Both the position numbers and the translations under genes were made by a program. This document shows, one piece after another, positions 1 to 8,819 of a stretch of DNA of 64,000 bases. The notes under the pieces are model-generated. The model was given only the letters and a program-made list of their open reading frames with translations. It searched no databases and was not told the origin of the DNA. Source of the stretch: Cyanidium caldarium (lineage: Eukaryota; Rhodophyta; Bangiophyceae; Cyanidiales; Cyanidiaceae); NCBI GenBank assembly GCA_026184775.1, contig JANCYW010000005.1:124001-188000 (forward strand), read 5' to 3'. Within the stretch, counting starts at the first letter, position 1. Every line of letters starts with the position of its first letter.

Positions 1-2470
1 TCAGCAGCGCTCGCAGATCCGTGTCCGGTGTCGATGTCGACGCTATCGCCGAGGGCGTCGGCGTAGCCGCGTTCGGCAACAGCGCGCGGATGTGCGCCTC
101 GGATGCCTCCAATCCATTGCCGACGTGCTGCAAATAGGGATGCCGCTCAGCATCCAGAATGGAACACCGCGCTGCCTCCAGCAGCGACCCGACCTCCGCC
201 TCCATCGAGTGCGCCTCCGCGCCTTGCGCATCATCATGCGCTCGACGCGCCAGAGCGCTGAATACCGCCTCTCGCCAGGTCGCATCGGCGTGCAAGCGCT
301 CCAGCGTTAGCCACTCCGACGGTGTCACCGTCCCATCCATAACGAGATCGGCTCCCGCAGGCCGGTGCGCCCAGGCACACAGCAACCACCGCAGCGCCGC
401 CCATGTTTTCTCCAGCGGCACTCCAGGGCGCTGCATGCAGCAGCATCGTAGCGCAGTGCGTACCGGACCGACGAGGTGCGCATTCCATTCTGACGCAGTG
501 ATTCGCATCGATAAATGCGCCGCCACAGCACTGGCAGCCACTTCCACGTCCGCTGACGCTCCAGTATGCAAATCATCGTTGGCCACGCCATCTCCCATTC
601 TGGCCAAAACTGGCGGCACTGCCCGCAGCGCCACCGACGTCATGGCGGTCATCGGGTCTCGCGCGGTGGCAGATGCGCTCCTATCCGCCCCCCACGCCAG
701 CATCCGCGCCAACGCCCACAATCCGTCCACCGAATGCGGCGCAGCACGTACCGCGTTCCAACGCACTTTCCACACCAGCACTCCATACTCTTCGTACAGC
801 AGCGCGCGAGCGCCACGGGGCACCCGCACACCCGTCGGCACCGCCGACAGTGCCAGTTCCGCCTCCGCCTCCACCAGCTGCACCAGATAGCCGTCGGCGT
901 CGTGGCCGCACCCTCCGATCGGCCGCAGGTGTTCGCAGAATTCCACCGGCTCGGCATACGTGAGGCAGTCGTCCTGCAACCAGCGAGCAGCCGCCCCCGC
1001 ATCCTTCGTGTTGTTCACCGCCGCCTCGACGAGCGTCCAGAAAGCCCACGCCGAATGCGGTAATGCTTGCGCCGCCACCTGCCGCAGCCCATCAAGGCCG
1101 TGCGGCGACTTGTGCGCCATGCGCCGGTCACGTTGCTCTTGCGTGTCCCAAACCGCTCGCCAGAATATCTCAGAAAGTACCGTATTGTCGCGCAACAAAG
1201 CCGCTGTTGCCCGGACGACCTGCTCCCAGGCAGCGCGCACCGGCGAATCGGTTACGGCACTCATCACCGGAAAGCGATACGCCTCCAGAATGACATCCAT
1301 AGCGCTGCCCAGCGTGGTGCGCAGGCGCTCCGAGCGCAACTCGATGCTCGATGCCTGCACTGCCAGGGTGTCAGCGAGCGCCTCTGTCGCCAGCCATTGC
1401 AATGCCCGCATGGCCGCCAGAAACGTGGCCGGAGTGAACGAGAGGTGCTCCGACGCCGGGTCACGCTCGCCATCGCGACGGCTGCACTTCACCGTCGCCA
1501 ACAGCGCCACCAAATAGAGTACATCTTGCAGCGCATCGCTTCTGCTGCCGTCATCGTCGATCAGCGTGGCGCTCTCGCCGGCCTGGCGATAGAGTCGGTG
1601 CGCCAGCGCCTGCAGCTCTGCGTCTTGCCACCGCCGCCACGGCGGTGCTTGATTCGCCTGGGCCCCATTCTGAGCAGAAGTCATCACGCTCTGACCGATG
1701 CCCAGCGTCTCGATGAACAAGCACACACTCACGGCGCTGGCGCGCACGTCACCCTCCACCATCCACGGCGATGGCCATTGACGGAGGTAGTACTCGAGGA
1801 GGTCGCTCCAACACTGGCGCTCCTCGGCACCCAATTCGTGGCCACACCTTCCGATACACCGGCAGTACAAGTAGCTAACCTCCAGCAGCCACAACCGCTC
1901 GCAGCGGGACACGGCAGCATCCGTCAACGCCTGCAAAGTCCGACGCACCAGTTGCTCCGGCACGCCCGCTCGACGCAGTTGCCGCAGCGCCTCGCAGGCC
2001 GGCCGGTGCCACTGGCCGGCGGCATCTCCAGCGACCCTGCACAGCGCCCCGAACAGGCCGTGCGCTCCGCGGCGCTCCCGAAAGTAGTGTTCGACGACCG
2101 CCCGCGCCGCCCGCTGCCTGCCACCCAGCGGTTGTACAGCCCGCTCCACGAAAGCGGCGATTCCGTCAGAATACGTCGAACTGCTCAACGCCGTCCATTC
2201 GCGAACCATATCGTTCGCCTCGCCCTCCGACACCGCCACCAACCGCCGTACGTGCGGCAACAGCTTCCCGGACGCACCTGTCGGTATAGCACCACCACCA
2301 CCACCACCGCCCTTGCTCTCCGCATCGGCGCGCAGTCCCGATCGCCGCAACGCCTTTGTGCAATCTTCCAGCCACCGCGGCAACTCTTCCATATTCCCAC
2401 CGTCCACCTCTAGCTGCAGCCAGACATCGTACAGCGAGCGAGGCTGCTGGCGCCGAGGCAGTCTCTCCAT
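1..2470 (-). CDS. Large helical protein, 5' part only; possible Nup188/Nup205-family nucleoporin
   Basis: An uninterrupted minus-strand frame of 823 codons starts at the ATG at 2470-2468 and runs off the left edge, so the C-terminal part lies outside the window. It is rich in Leu, Ala, Trp and Arg with helical periodicity, has no membrane segment or catalytic motif, and carries a short glycine tract near residue 55 encoded by a GGT repeat. The spacing of hydrophobic blocks in the first 250 residues recalls the N-terminal solenoid of Nup205/Nup188 scaffold nucleoporins, but I see no decisive signature. An importin-like or other HEAT-type protein remains possible. Plus-strand frames over this stretch are composition shadows. 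Confidence 0.7.
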   Translation of the reverse strand, partial: MERLPRRQQPRSLYDVWLQLEVDGGNMEELPRWLEDCTKALRRSGLRADAESKGGGGGGGAIPTGASGKLLPHVRRLVAVSEGEANDMVREWTALSSSTYSDGIAAFVERAVQPLGGRQRAARAVVEHYFRERRGAHGLFGALCRVAGDAAGQWHRPACEALRQLRRAGVPEQLVRRTLQALTDAAVSRCERLWLLEVSYLYCRCIGRCGHELGAEERQCWSDLLEYYLRQWPSPWMVEGDVRASAVSVCLFIETLGIGQSVMTSAQNGAQANQAPPWRRWQDAELQALAHRLYRQAGESATLIDDDGSRSDALQDVLYLVALLATVKCSRRDGERDPASEHLSFTPATFLAAMRALQWLATEALADTLAVQASSIELRSERLRTTLGSAMDVILEAYRFPVMSAVTDSPVRAAWEQVVRATAALLRDNTVLSEIFWRAVWDTQEQRDRRMAHKSPHGLDGLRQVAAQALPHSAWAFWTLVEAAVNNTKDAGAAARWLQDDCLTYAEPVEFCEHLRPIGGCGHDADGYLVQLVEAEAELALSAVPTGVRVPRGARALLYEEYGVLVWKVRWNAVRAAPHSVDGLWALARMLAWGADRSASATARDPMTAMTSVALRAVPPVLARMGDGVANDDLHTGASADVEVAASAVAAHLSMRITASEWNAHLVGPVRTALRCCCMQRPGVPLEKTWAALRWLLCAWAHRPAGADLVMDGTVTPSEWLTLERLHADATWREAVFSALARRAHDDAQGAEAHSMEAEVGSLLEAARCSILDAERHPYLQHVGNGLEASEAHIRALLPNAATPTPSAIASTSTPDTDLRALL

Positions 2471-2555
2471 GACACGGCCGCCGGATCGATCGGTGCACCT
2501 GCAGCCGCCTTCCCTCGTGCACCGTTGTCTCCGTCCGCGTCTTGCGTGTGTTGGT

Positions 2556-2572
2556 GCGCGCGCGCGCGCGCG
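2556..2572. repeat. Alternating GC dinucleotide tract
   Basis: A 17-bp uninterrupted (GC)n tract lies between the divergent gene starts at 2470 and 2640. Such tracts can adopt Z-DNA; any role here is inference. Confidence 0.85.
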
Positions 2573-2639
2573 ATCGGTCGTTGCGGGATTTTCGGTGTCT
2601 CGTGCGGAGATATCCCTCGCGCGTCGGGCTGAAAACGTC

Positions 2640-2912
2640 ATGAACGGGGTCACGCTACAGTTGCGACAGCGGGGAAACAAGTCAGGTCGAGAGGATGACG
2701 CAGAGCCATCCTGGGTGCAGCAGCGGGACGAGAGCGCGCGGGGTGTGTTGACGCCTGGCGTGCCGTTGTCGCCGCGGCAGAAGGGCCTGCAGGCGTATTG
2801 CCAGTGCACCGACCGGGCGAGCGTGCTCTACTTGGGGTTCATTGTGGGGTTGGGGCTGGTGGTGTTGCCGTTGCTCTTGTCGTTTCTGATGGAAAAGTGG
2901 TGGATGGGTTGA
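2640..2912 (+). CDS. Small single-pass membrane protein, unknown
   Basis: A 90-residue frame opens with an ATG at 2640. The first 60 residues are polar and charged. Residues about 62-84 form one strong hydrophobic segment (LGFIVGLGLVVLPLLLSFL) followed by a short EKWWMG tail, which suggests a tail-anchored or C-terminally anchored protein. It is divergent from the large gene at 2470, sharing a 169-bp spacer, and convergent with the methyltransferase ending at 2949. I recognise no family. Upstream in-frame codons exist but do not improve the prediction. The frame is short, so the call is moderate. Confidence 0.5.
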   Translation: MNGVTLQLRQRGNKSGREDDAEPSWVQQRDESARGVLTPGVPLSPRQKGLQAYCQCTDRASVLYLGFIVGLGLVVLPLLLSFLMEKWWMG

Positions 2913-2948
2913 TTGTAGTGGAGGGCGTCTGGTCGTCGGTGCGGCAGA

Positions 2949-3908
2949 CTAGACTGGCGGCTCCGGCGGCCGCTCGATGAGGACAAACTCCTCCCGCTGC
3001 AGCGCGAGTCGAGCAGTTTGGGAGAGCGGCTGCTTCATGACCAGCACTGCCACGAGATTGTATGGTCGTTGTCCTGTTCTGCCTTTCTCGTCCAAACGGT
3101 GGACGCGCTCTTGAAATGCCTCCCAGGTCATGCGGGGCACAAAGTGATCGTTCAGGCCGCGCGTCGCCACCAGCGGGAGGCGCAATGCCCAGGCCGCTTT
3201 GAGTAACTCGCGCACACTCACCTGGTACTTGTAGTTGCCGACGCCTTCGTAGAAATCCCGGAAACCGGTGAGCAACAGCGAGTCTTTGGTGGTGTTGTGC
3301 AGGCGCTGCGTGCAGTCGACCACATCGTGCGGCTCGATGAGCAACACTCCCAATCGGGACACCCGTAACATCTCGTAAAAGGCCACAAACGGCCGCGGGA
3401 AATGATGAAACGCCTCTTTGCAGAGCACCAAGTCGAAGGTGTTGTCGGCGAAGCTCAGGCGCTCGGCGTTCTCCACGGCGTACCGCTGCAGAAAGCCCAA
3501 CCGCTGGGCGTGCGCCAGGCGCGTGCCATCGATATCGCTGGCGGTGGCCACGGCACCGTGTCGTTCCAGGAAGAGCGCGTCACTGCCAAAGCGCAAATCG
3601 CCCACGGTGAGCCACGACGAGCTCGGGTAGGCCAGCAGGACGACCCGCGCAGCCGACAGCATGTACGCGTGCCGTTGTTGATCGACGCCATCGGCTTGCA
3701 AGAACGCCGCCAGCCCCGCCCGCGTCTGCAGCGCCGGCGGAATGCGTTGCACGTGCGTCGAGTGCTTCCGGTAACTAACATCGTAAGCCTCTGAGGATGG
3801 AGGGACCGCGGTCGTCGTCCAGCACGGCGATAACCACGAACCGCACACGAGCCCCACCGCAAACACCAGCAGTAGCGGCCAGGAGGAGCTACTCAGAAGC
3901 ATAGGCAT
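2949..3908 (-). CDS. Membrane-anchored or secreted class I SAM methyltransferase (methyltransf_11 type)
   Basis: This 319-residue protein has an N-terminal hydrophobic segment (residues about 9-27, LLLVFAVGLVCGSWL) that is a signal anchor or signal peptide. A class I methyltransferase core follows. The segment near residue 98 (LTVGDLRFGSDALFLERHG) occupies motif I, ASDID follows as the acidic motif, and ENAERLSFADNTFDLVLCKE is the typical post-II region. The family methylates small molecules or proteins using S-adenosylmethionine; the substrate cannot be read from sequence. Motif I is glycine-poor compared with the usual GDGR-type loop. The gene is convergent with the small membrane protein, 36 bp away. 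Confidence 0.85.
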   Translation of the reverse strand: MPMLLSSSSWPLLLVFAVGLVCGSWLSPCWTTTAVPPSSEAYDVSYRKHSTHVQRIPPALQTRAGLAAFLQADGVDQQRHAYMLSAARVVLLAYPSSSWLTVGDLRFGSDALFLERHGAVATASDIDGTRLAHAQRLGFLQRYAVENAERLSFADNTFDLVLCKEAFHHFPRPFVAFYEMLRVSRLGVLLIEPHDVVDCTQRLHNTTKDSLLLTGFRDFYEGVGNYKYQVSVRELLKAAWALRLPLVATRGLNDHFVPRMTWEAFQERVHRLDEKGRTGQRPYNLVAVLVMKQPLSQTARLALQREEFVLIERPPEPPV

Positions 3909-4176
3909 GACGAAGAGATCTGCGCGACCGAAGAATGGAGCGAGTACTTATATCTGGTGTGGTGGACGAGGCGAGTGCGGGCGTGCAGCGGCCACAGGAG
4001 CCGCACGGTCCGCCTTTCACGACGAGCGAACCGCGGAACCCGAACGCGACCTCACACGCTCCCGAAACCGTCATTTCGGCTGCGCGATTTTCTGGCGCGA
4101 GCGTGTCGTCCTTTTTTCGTTTTACGCTTCCGTTCCGGCCGCTCCCTTTCGCCTCGCACTTCACGGCGTTTTCGTC

Positions 4177-5658
4177 ATGAAAAGGGCACGCACTCGACCA
4201 CGACGTGGAACCCGCAAGGGGAGCTTGGTTTGGACACACCCACGCTTGGCGTTCCTTGTTTGGATCACCTGTACAGCGGCTTTCCTGGCGGTGGGAATAT
4301 GGACGCAGCGCCGCACGCACCGCACTCGGCCAGCGCCGCACCTGCTCGACACCCTCGACCCGCTGCTCGGTCTGGAAGTTCTGCGGGACACTGCGCCGTT
4401 GGCGGAGACTTCGCACTTCGAGTTGTGCCAGGTGGTGCCCGGTCCGTGTTCCGGCCACGGTCGCTGCGTGTTGCAGACGCGACTGCCGACACCTTACCCG
4501 CCGCTGCCCACGCCGCTAGAGGCGAGTTCGCCACAACCGCCACCCAACACGGTGGCACTCTGTGAATGTGACGCTGGGTACGCACCGCCTGCGTGCGATC
4601 GCAGGGCGTGTCCGGGCGGCGACTTGTGTTCCGGCAACGGCATTTGTGTCGGTGGCCGCTGCGCCTGTTTCGCCGGCTGGCACGGTCGCGCCTGTGACGT
4701 TTTCCGCGGCAGCAACGACACTGCCCCGTCTTGTGCGCGCAACCCACAGACCGGGGTGGCATGCAGTGGCGGGCTGCAGGGCGTCTGTAAGCACAACGGC
4801 ACGTGCGCGTGTCGGGACGGCTGGGGCGGCGTTGCTTGCGACCACGCCACGGCGCCTTCCGTTTACGCTCTGGCGGCGCAGGGTGCCGGCACTTTGGAGA
4901 GGTGCCCCATGTCACCGCCGCCGCGGCCATCGCAACGTGCGGTGCCGGTGTTGCCAGCGCCCGAGCCCGGCCGCCAGTGGTTATCCCTGAGCGGCACGGT
5001 GCTGCAGCCCAACGCCAGCGACCATTCGATCGGCGCTGCGCTGCCGTGGCTGTGCATTGCCATGGACGCCGCCGCCCGCCTGGGATTGGCATCGGTGGCC
5101 GCTCCGGATCTCGTGTTGCAGCAGTGGATTCAACTGCCGCCAGCCGCGGCCAACGCTTGGTACATGGCGGCGGCGGTGTCCGCCCCGGTCACCGTCAACC
5201 TGTCCGACGCCCTGACCGCCTACATGACGCAGACGCTGCCCTATAAGTTGGGCGACAGCGTTCGAGTGGTCAATGTGAGCGCCGGCCACGTGCTGCCGGT
5301 CAACAACTCCAGCAGCGCCGAGTGGGAAGCGGTGTTGAGCCCGCACACCAGCGACGACAGCAGCAGCAACAGCCTGTCCGCCCTGGAGATCGCCGGCATC
5401 GTCGCCATCGGTGTGCTCGCCCTGCTGCTGCTCATCGCGATCGGCGTCGGCATTTTGTGGCGCCTCCGCGGTCGCCGCAAAACCACCGACGAAGACAGTT
5501 GCGCGGACGAGTCCCCCACACTGGCCCGCAACAGCCCCTCGGCGCCGTCACCGCACTGGATGACCGCCGCGGAGGGCGTGCCGTTCGGCGGCATGAACTT
5601 GGAAGAGCTGGTCACCGTGCCCATGGCCACACCGCCCCATCGAACGCACCAAGCGTGA
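4177..5658 (+). CDS. EGF-like repeat transmembrane glycoprotein
   Basis: The 493-residue protein starts at the ATG at 4177. A basic N-terminus precedes a hydrophobic segment at about residues 22-42, which is a signal peptide or signal anchor. Cys-rich EGF-like modules follow at about residues 80-235, with recurring CSGHGRC, CSGNGIC and GWHGRACD-type spacing. A Ser/Pro-rich region with N-X-S/T sequons comes next. A second hydrophobic segment (about residues 405-430, IAGIVAIGVLALLLLIAIGV) precedes a basic stop-transfer RLRGRRK and a cytoplasmic tail of about 60 residues. The architecture suggests a surface adhesion or receptor-like protein. EGF-like modules are sparse in unicellular algae and the ligand is unknown. 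It ends 51 bp from the convergent hydrolase gene. Confidence 0.8.
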   Translation: MKRARTRPRRGTRKGSLVWTHPRLAFLVWITCTAAFLAVGIWTQRRTHRTRPAPHLLDTLDPLLGLEVLRDTAPLAETSHFELCQVVPGPCSGHGRCVLQTRLPTPYPPLPTPLEASSPQPPPNTVALCECDAGYAPPACDRRACPGGDLCSGNGICVGGRCACFAGWHGRACDVFRGSNDTAPSCARNPQTGVACSGGLQGVCKHNGTCACRDGWGGVACDHATAPSVYALAAQGAGTLERCPMSPPPRPSQRAVPVLPAPEPGRQWLSLSGTVLQPNASDHSIGAALPWLCIAMDAAARLGLASVAAPDLVLQQWIQLPPAAANAWYMAAAVSAPVTVNLSDALTAYMTQTLPYKLGDSVRVVNVSAGHVLPVNNSSSAEWEAVLSPHTSDDSSSNSLSALEIAGIVAIGVLALLLLIAIGVGILWRLRGRRKTTDEDSCADESPTLARNSPSAPSPHWMTAAEGVPFGGMNLEELVTVPMATPPHRTHQA

Positions 5659-5709
5659 CCAACGTCGCCTGCATTGCAAGGGACAGCCGTTGCGCCCCAA
5701 CACTCCGTT

Positions 5710-6615
5710 TCATTGCGCGTGCAAACGTTTGGCATGAAATGCAATATGGGCGTCCACAAATGTCTGGATGAAAAAGTAACTGTGATCGTACCCCGGCTGG
5801 TATCGCAACGTCACCGACTGGCCAGCCGACTCGGCCGCTTGCACGAAATCCTCCGGTCGCAACTGTCCCGCGTGCAGAAAGTTATCCTCGGCACCCTGAT
5901 CGATCAGAATGGTGTCCCAGCCGCACTGCCGCACCCGTTGCGCATCCCGCACCAACTCGGTGGCATCGTATTCCGCACGTCCCGCCTCCACACTGCCCAG
6001 GTAACCCTGGAAGGCTTTCTGGCCCCACGGGCAGGCGCTCGGATGGGCGATGGGCGCAAACGCCGACACCGAGCGGTACACACCGGGATTCCGCAGCGCG
6101 CACACCAGCGCGCCGTGTCCGCCCATAGAGTGGCCGAAGATGGAGCTGGGACGTTTCGGGCTGCTCGCAGCAGCAGCAGCAGCAGCAGCCGGCACCGGGA
6201 ACATCTCGTGCACCACTTGCGGCAACTCCCGAGTCACATAGTCATACATACGGTAGTGCTTGCGATACGCTTCGGCGGTGGCGTTCACGTAGAACCCCGC
6301 ACCCGTCCCAAAGTCGTACGCGTCGTCCTCGCCGGGCACCCCCGCACCACGCGGACTCGTGTCCGGCGCCACGATGAGCACGCCATGCTGTGCTGCCGCC
6401 CGGCACGCACCTGCCTTTTGGATAAAGTTCTGATCGGTGCACGTCAGCCCGCTGAGATAGTAGAGCAGCGGCGTGATCGTCTCGCCCTCGCTGCGCAGAC
6501 ACGGCGGCACGATCACCGAGAACACCGCTTTCAGTCCGCCGAGCGCTGCACTCTCATGCTCCACCTGTTGCACCTCACACCCGAAACACAACGTTTTGGA
6601 TAACACGCTGACCAT
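5710..6615 (-). CDS. S-formylglutathione hydrolase (esterase D)
   Basis: A 301-residue alpha/beta hydrolase close to the family's usual 280-300 residues. It hydrolyses S-formylglutathione to glutathione and formate, the last step of glutathione-dependent formaldehyde detoxification, in the cytosol. The start (KTLCFGCEVQQVEHES) and the LSGLTCTDQNF oxyanion region match the family. The catalytic triad is visible: Ser163 in GHSMGGHGAL, Asp244 in DQGAEDNFL and His278 in GYDHSYFF. An alanine run at residues 143-150, encoded by a GCT-type repeat (complement about 6168-6190), sits in a surface loop just before the nucleophile strand. That insertion is not typical of the family. Confidence 0.96.
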   Translation of the reverse strand: MVSVLSKTLCFGCEVQQVEHESAALGGLKAVFSVIVPPCLRSEGETITPLLYYLSGLTCTDQNFIQKAGACRAAAQHGVLIVAPDTSPRGAGVPGEDDAYDFGTGAGFYVNATAEAYRKHYRMYDYVTRELPQVVHEMFPVPAAAAAAAASSPKRPSSIFGHSMGGHGALVCALRNPGVYRSVSAFAPIAHPSACPWGQKAFQGYLGSVEAGRAEYDATELVRDAQRVRQCGWDTILIDQGAEDNFLHAGQLRPEDFVQAAESAGQSVTLRYQPGYDHSYFFIQTFVDAHIAFHAKRLHAQ

Positions 6616-6732
6616 GAGGCGATCGTGGCCACCGGACGGACGAGGCCGAGCGTCGGCACGCTTGGCATGCGCCGATGGCGGGCGATCGATCTGCCCGTCT
6701 CAGCCGGACGCGCTGCTCATGACGTGGTCATT

Positions 6733-7383
6733 ATGGAGGGGACGACACGATTCTATTTATTATGCAAGGCACTGGCGCTAGGAGTGGGAGTGCAAGTGTA
6801 CAGCGTGGCGGTATGTTATGGGGCGGCGGGGTTGCTGGGCGTGCCGTGGCCGCTGCTGCCGTTGGCGGGGTTCGGGCTGCGGGATCTGTCGCAGCTGTAC
6901 GCGCTGTGCGGCTTTACGCACTGTGACGAGTTGCGGCACTTGCTGTTGGGATGGATAGCTTGTGCGTTGGTGACGGTGCCGTTGCTGCTGATGGGGGAGT
7001 GGCTGTTGCGCAGCTTGGGCGATCGAGGGGTGAAAGGAGGACGAATCCCGTTGAACGCGGAATCGCCAGCACGCGCCAGAGCGGACGCGCTCTACTCGAG
7101 TCGCGTCCTCACACGACGGGGATCGGTACACCTCAAGATGCACCGCATCCTTCTCCTGTGGTTGGTGAGTATGGACTTGCGCGTGGCGCTCCACTCGATA
7201 TCCTTCTTCGTGCGCGACGAGCAGCTGCGGCTGATAGAGACTTTGGGCGAGCGGCCGGTGCCGCAGCATGTCATCCGGCCGCAGGGATTCGGGCGGCGTC
7301 TGCGGTCGCCCGAAATGCTGTTCGAATGCGCCACTGCCCTGGTGTGGGGCCTGCCGTGGTCGCCGCGGCGCTGGAGCGCATGA
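6733..7383 (+). CDS. Multi-pass membrane protein, unknown
   Basis: A 216-residue frame starts at the ATG at 6733 (MEGTTRFYLLCKALALG). Two to three hydrophobic segments occupy residues about 8-40 and 70-95. A hydrophilic stretch and another hydrophobic helix near residues 137-155 (HRILLLWLVSMDLRVALHS) follow. I recognise no family. It starts 117 bp from the divergent hydrolase start at 6615 and ends 25 bp from the convergent Rpn9 gene. The regular alternation of hydrophobic segments supports a real gene; function is open. Confidence 0.6.
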   Translation: MEGTTRFYLLCKALALGVGVQVYSVAVCYGAAGLLGVPWPLLPLAGFGLRDLSQLYALCGFTHCDELRHLLLGWIACALVTVPLLLMGEWLLRSLGDRGVKGGRIPLNAESPARARADALYSSRVLTRRGSVHLKMHRILLLWLVSMDLRVALHSISFFVRDEQLRLIETLGERPVPQHVIRPQGFGRRLRSPEMLFECATALVWGLPWSPRRWSA

Positions 7384-7408
7384 AAATGCCCGCGCCTCGT
7401 CGGTTCCC

Positions 7409-8596
7409 TCAAGATGCCGTTGCCAGCAATTCACCGGCGGCCGTCTCCACGTACTGCAGCACCCGGTCGGCGCTCTGTTCCCATGCGGCCAGTCGGCGGG
7501 CCATCTCCGCCGCGCCCGCCTGATCCATCACCTGCGGCTGCAGCCGGGTGATGGTGATGGTGCGGCCGACCTGGTCGATCCAGCCGTGTGCCAGCCCCTT
7601 GGAGAAGGCCGCCATGGCCACATGCTCCATCTCTTCTTCCGACACCAGACACTCGCGCGCGGCCGTCTCGAAAAAAATCTGGTGCTGCTGCTGCGCGTCG
7701 CCTTGCATGGCCAGCCGCGTCAGCCGCAGCAGGGTGATCTTGTGCGTCAGCAGCTCTGCATTCGACGCCAGGGCGGGGTATTGTTGCATGCGGGCGGCGT
7801 GTTCGCGGCACAGGCGCTGATAGCCCCGGATGTCGCCCTCGTAAAATGCCTGCAGCATCCGATACAGCCACTGATGCTCGGCGAGGTGCGTCAGCGAGCG
7901 CACCACCTCGTGTTGCAGCACCTCGCCGAAATTGAAAATGTCCTTGCCGAGCAGCGCCGCCAGACCCACATCCAACGCCCACTGCACCTGCTCCTCGGGT
8001 GCCAGCGCGTCAAACGGCGTGCACGACAGAAACGCCAGCGCCGACCGGTAAAACGCCGACGCCGGCCCGGCGCGCTTGTAGTATTCGCTGGCCGAACGAT
8101 AATACGCCGAGCTCACCGACAGATCCACACTGCCGGCCGCGTCCAGCCACTCGCCCGCCCGCTGCAGTCGCTCCTTGGCCTCGGTCACGCCCTCCGCGGT
8201 GCCCGCTCGCAACAACAAACACACCACCTCCGACTGGAACATGATGCGCGCGGCCGCGCTCGACTCCACCTGCGCCTTGCCCTCCAGCGCCGACCGCAGA
8301 AACCCCACCGCCCCCACAGCGTCCTCCCCGAACGCCAACCGACATATCGCAACCACGATCTGTGTCAGCGACAACGCGTTCAGCCGCGTCTCGAAATCGC
8401 GCACGAAACACTCGTACAACTCCAGCGGCGCCGTGGGCGATCCGCCCGGCGCCGACCGCCACGCCTCCAACCAACTCACCAACTGCTGCGTCAACTGGTG
8501 CCACAACCGCTTCTCATACAATTCGGCCAGCACCGAGTACCGTTGGGGATCTTCTTGCGCCCTGGACTGTATATACTCCCTGGCAGGTCGATTCAT
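7409..8596 (-). CDS. RPN9: 26S proteasome regulatory subunit Rpn9/PSMD13
   Basis: This 395-residue protein starts at MNRPAREYIQSRAQ; the longer upstream frame is arginine/proline noise. It is a helical TPR/PCI-domain lid subunit of the 19S particle. The N-terminal LAELYEKRLWHQLTQQL, the central Y-rich repeats and the C-terminal PCI region all match PSMD13. That PCI region includes LRLTRLAMQ, a winged-helix segment with HGWIDQVGRTITITRLQPQV, and a final dimerising helix. Length agrees with human PSMD13 (376). It helps assemble and stabilise the proteasome lid and has no catalytic residues. The start lies 223 bp from the divergent lipase gene. Confidence 0.92.
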   Translation of the reverse strand: MNRPAREYIQSRAQEDPQRYSVLAELYEKRLWHQLTQQLVSWLEAWRSAPGGSPTAPLELYECFVRDFETRLNALSLTQIVVAICRLAFGEDAVGAVGFLRSALEGKAQVESSAAARIMFQSEVVCLLLRAGTAEGVTEAKERLQRAGEWLDAAGSVDLSVSSAYYRSASEYYKRAGPASAFYRSALAFLSCTPFDALAPEEQVQWALDVGLAALLGKDIFNFGEVLQHEVVRSLTHLAEHQWLYRMLQAFYEGDIRGYQRLCREHAARMQQYPALASNAELLTHKITLLRLTRLAMQGDAQQQHQIFFETAARECLVSEEEMEHVAMAAFSKGLAHGWIDQVGRTITITRLQPQVMDQAGAAEMARRLAAWEQSADRVLQYVETAAGELLATAS

Positions 8597-8819
8597 CGTT
8601 GAGGGAGGATGGTCGGAAACACCGGACACGACCGCCATCGACATGCCGCGTCGTCTCCCGGGCGAACGCAACGGAACCGAATGAAACCAAATAGAATCGA
8701 ATGGAACCGAACGGATCGCCGCATCGATTTCGCGCACGCGCCGAATGCGCTGGCCGGCAGGCTGTCGGGAGCGTGGCATCGGCAGACGATCGCTGGTGTG
8801 AACGGTTAAGCGCGGACTG

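Noticed and set aside
1067-2413. Long plus-strand frame of 448 codons (and others at 159-890) over the left-edge gene
   Set aside because: Arg/Gln/His-rich shadow of the minus-strand frame, which is open for 823 codons with normal protein composition.
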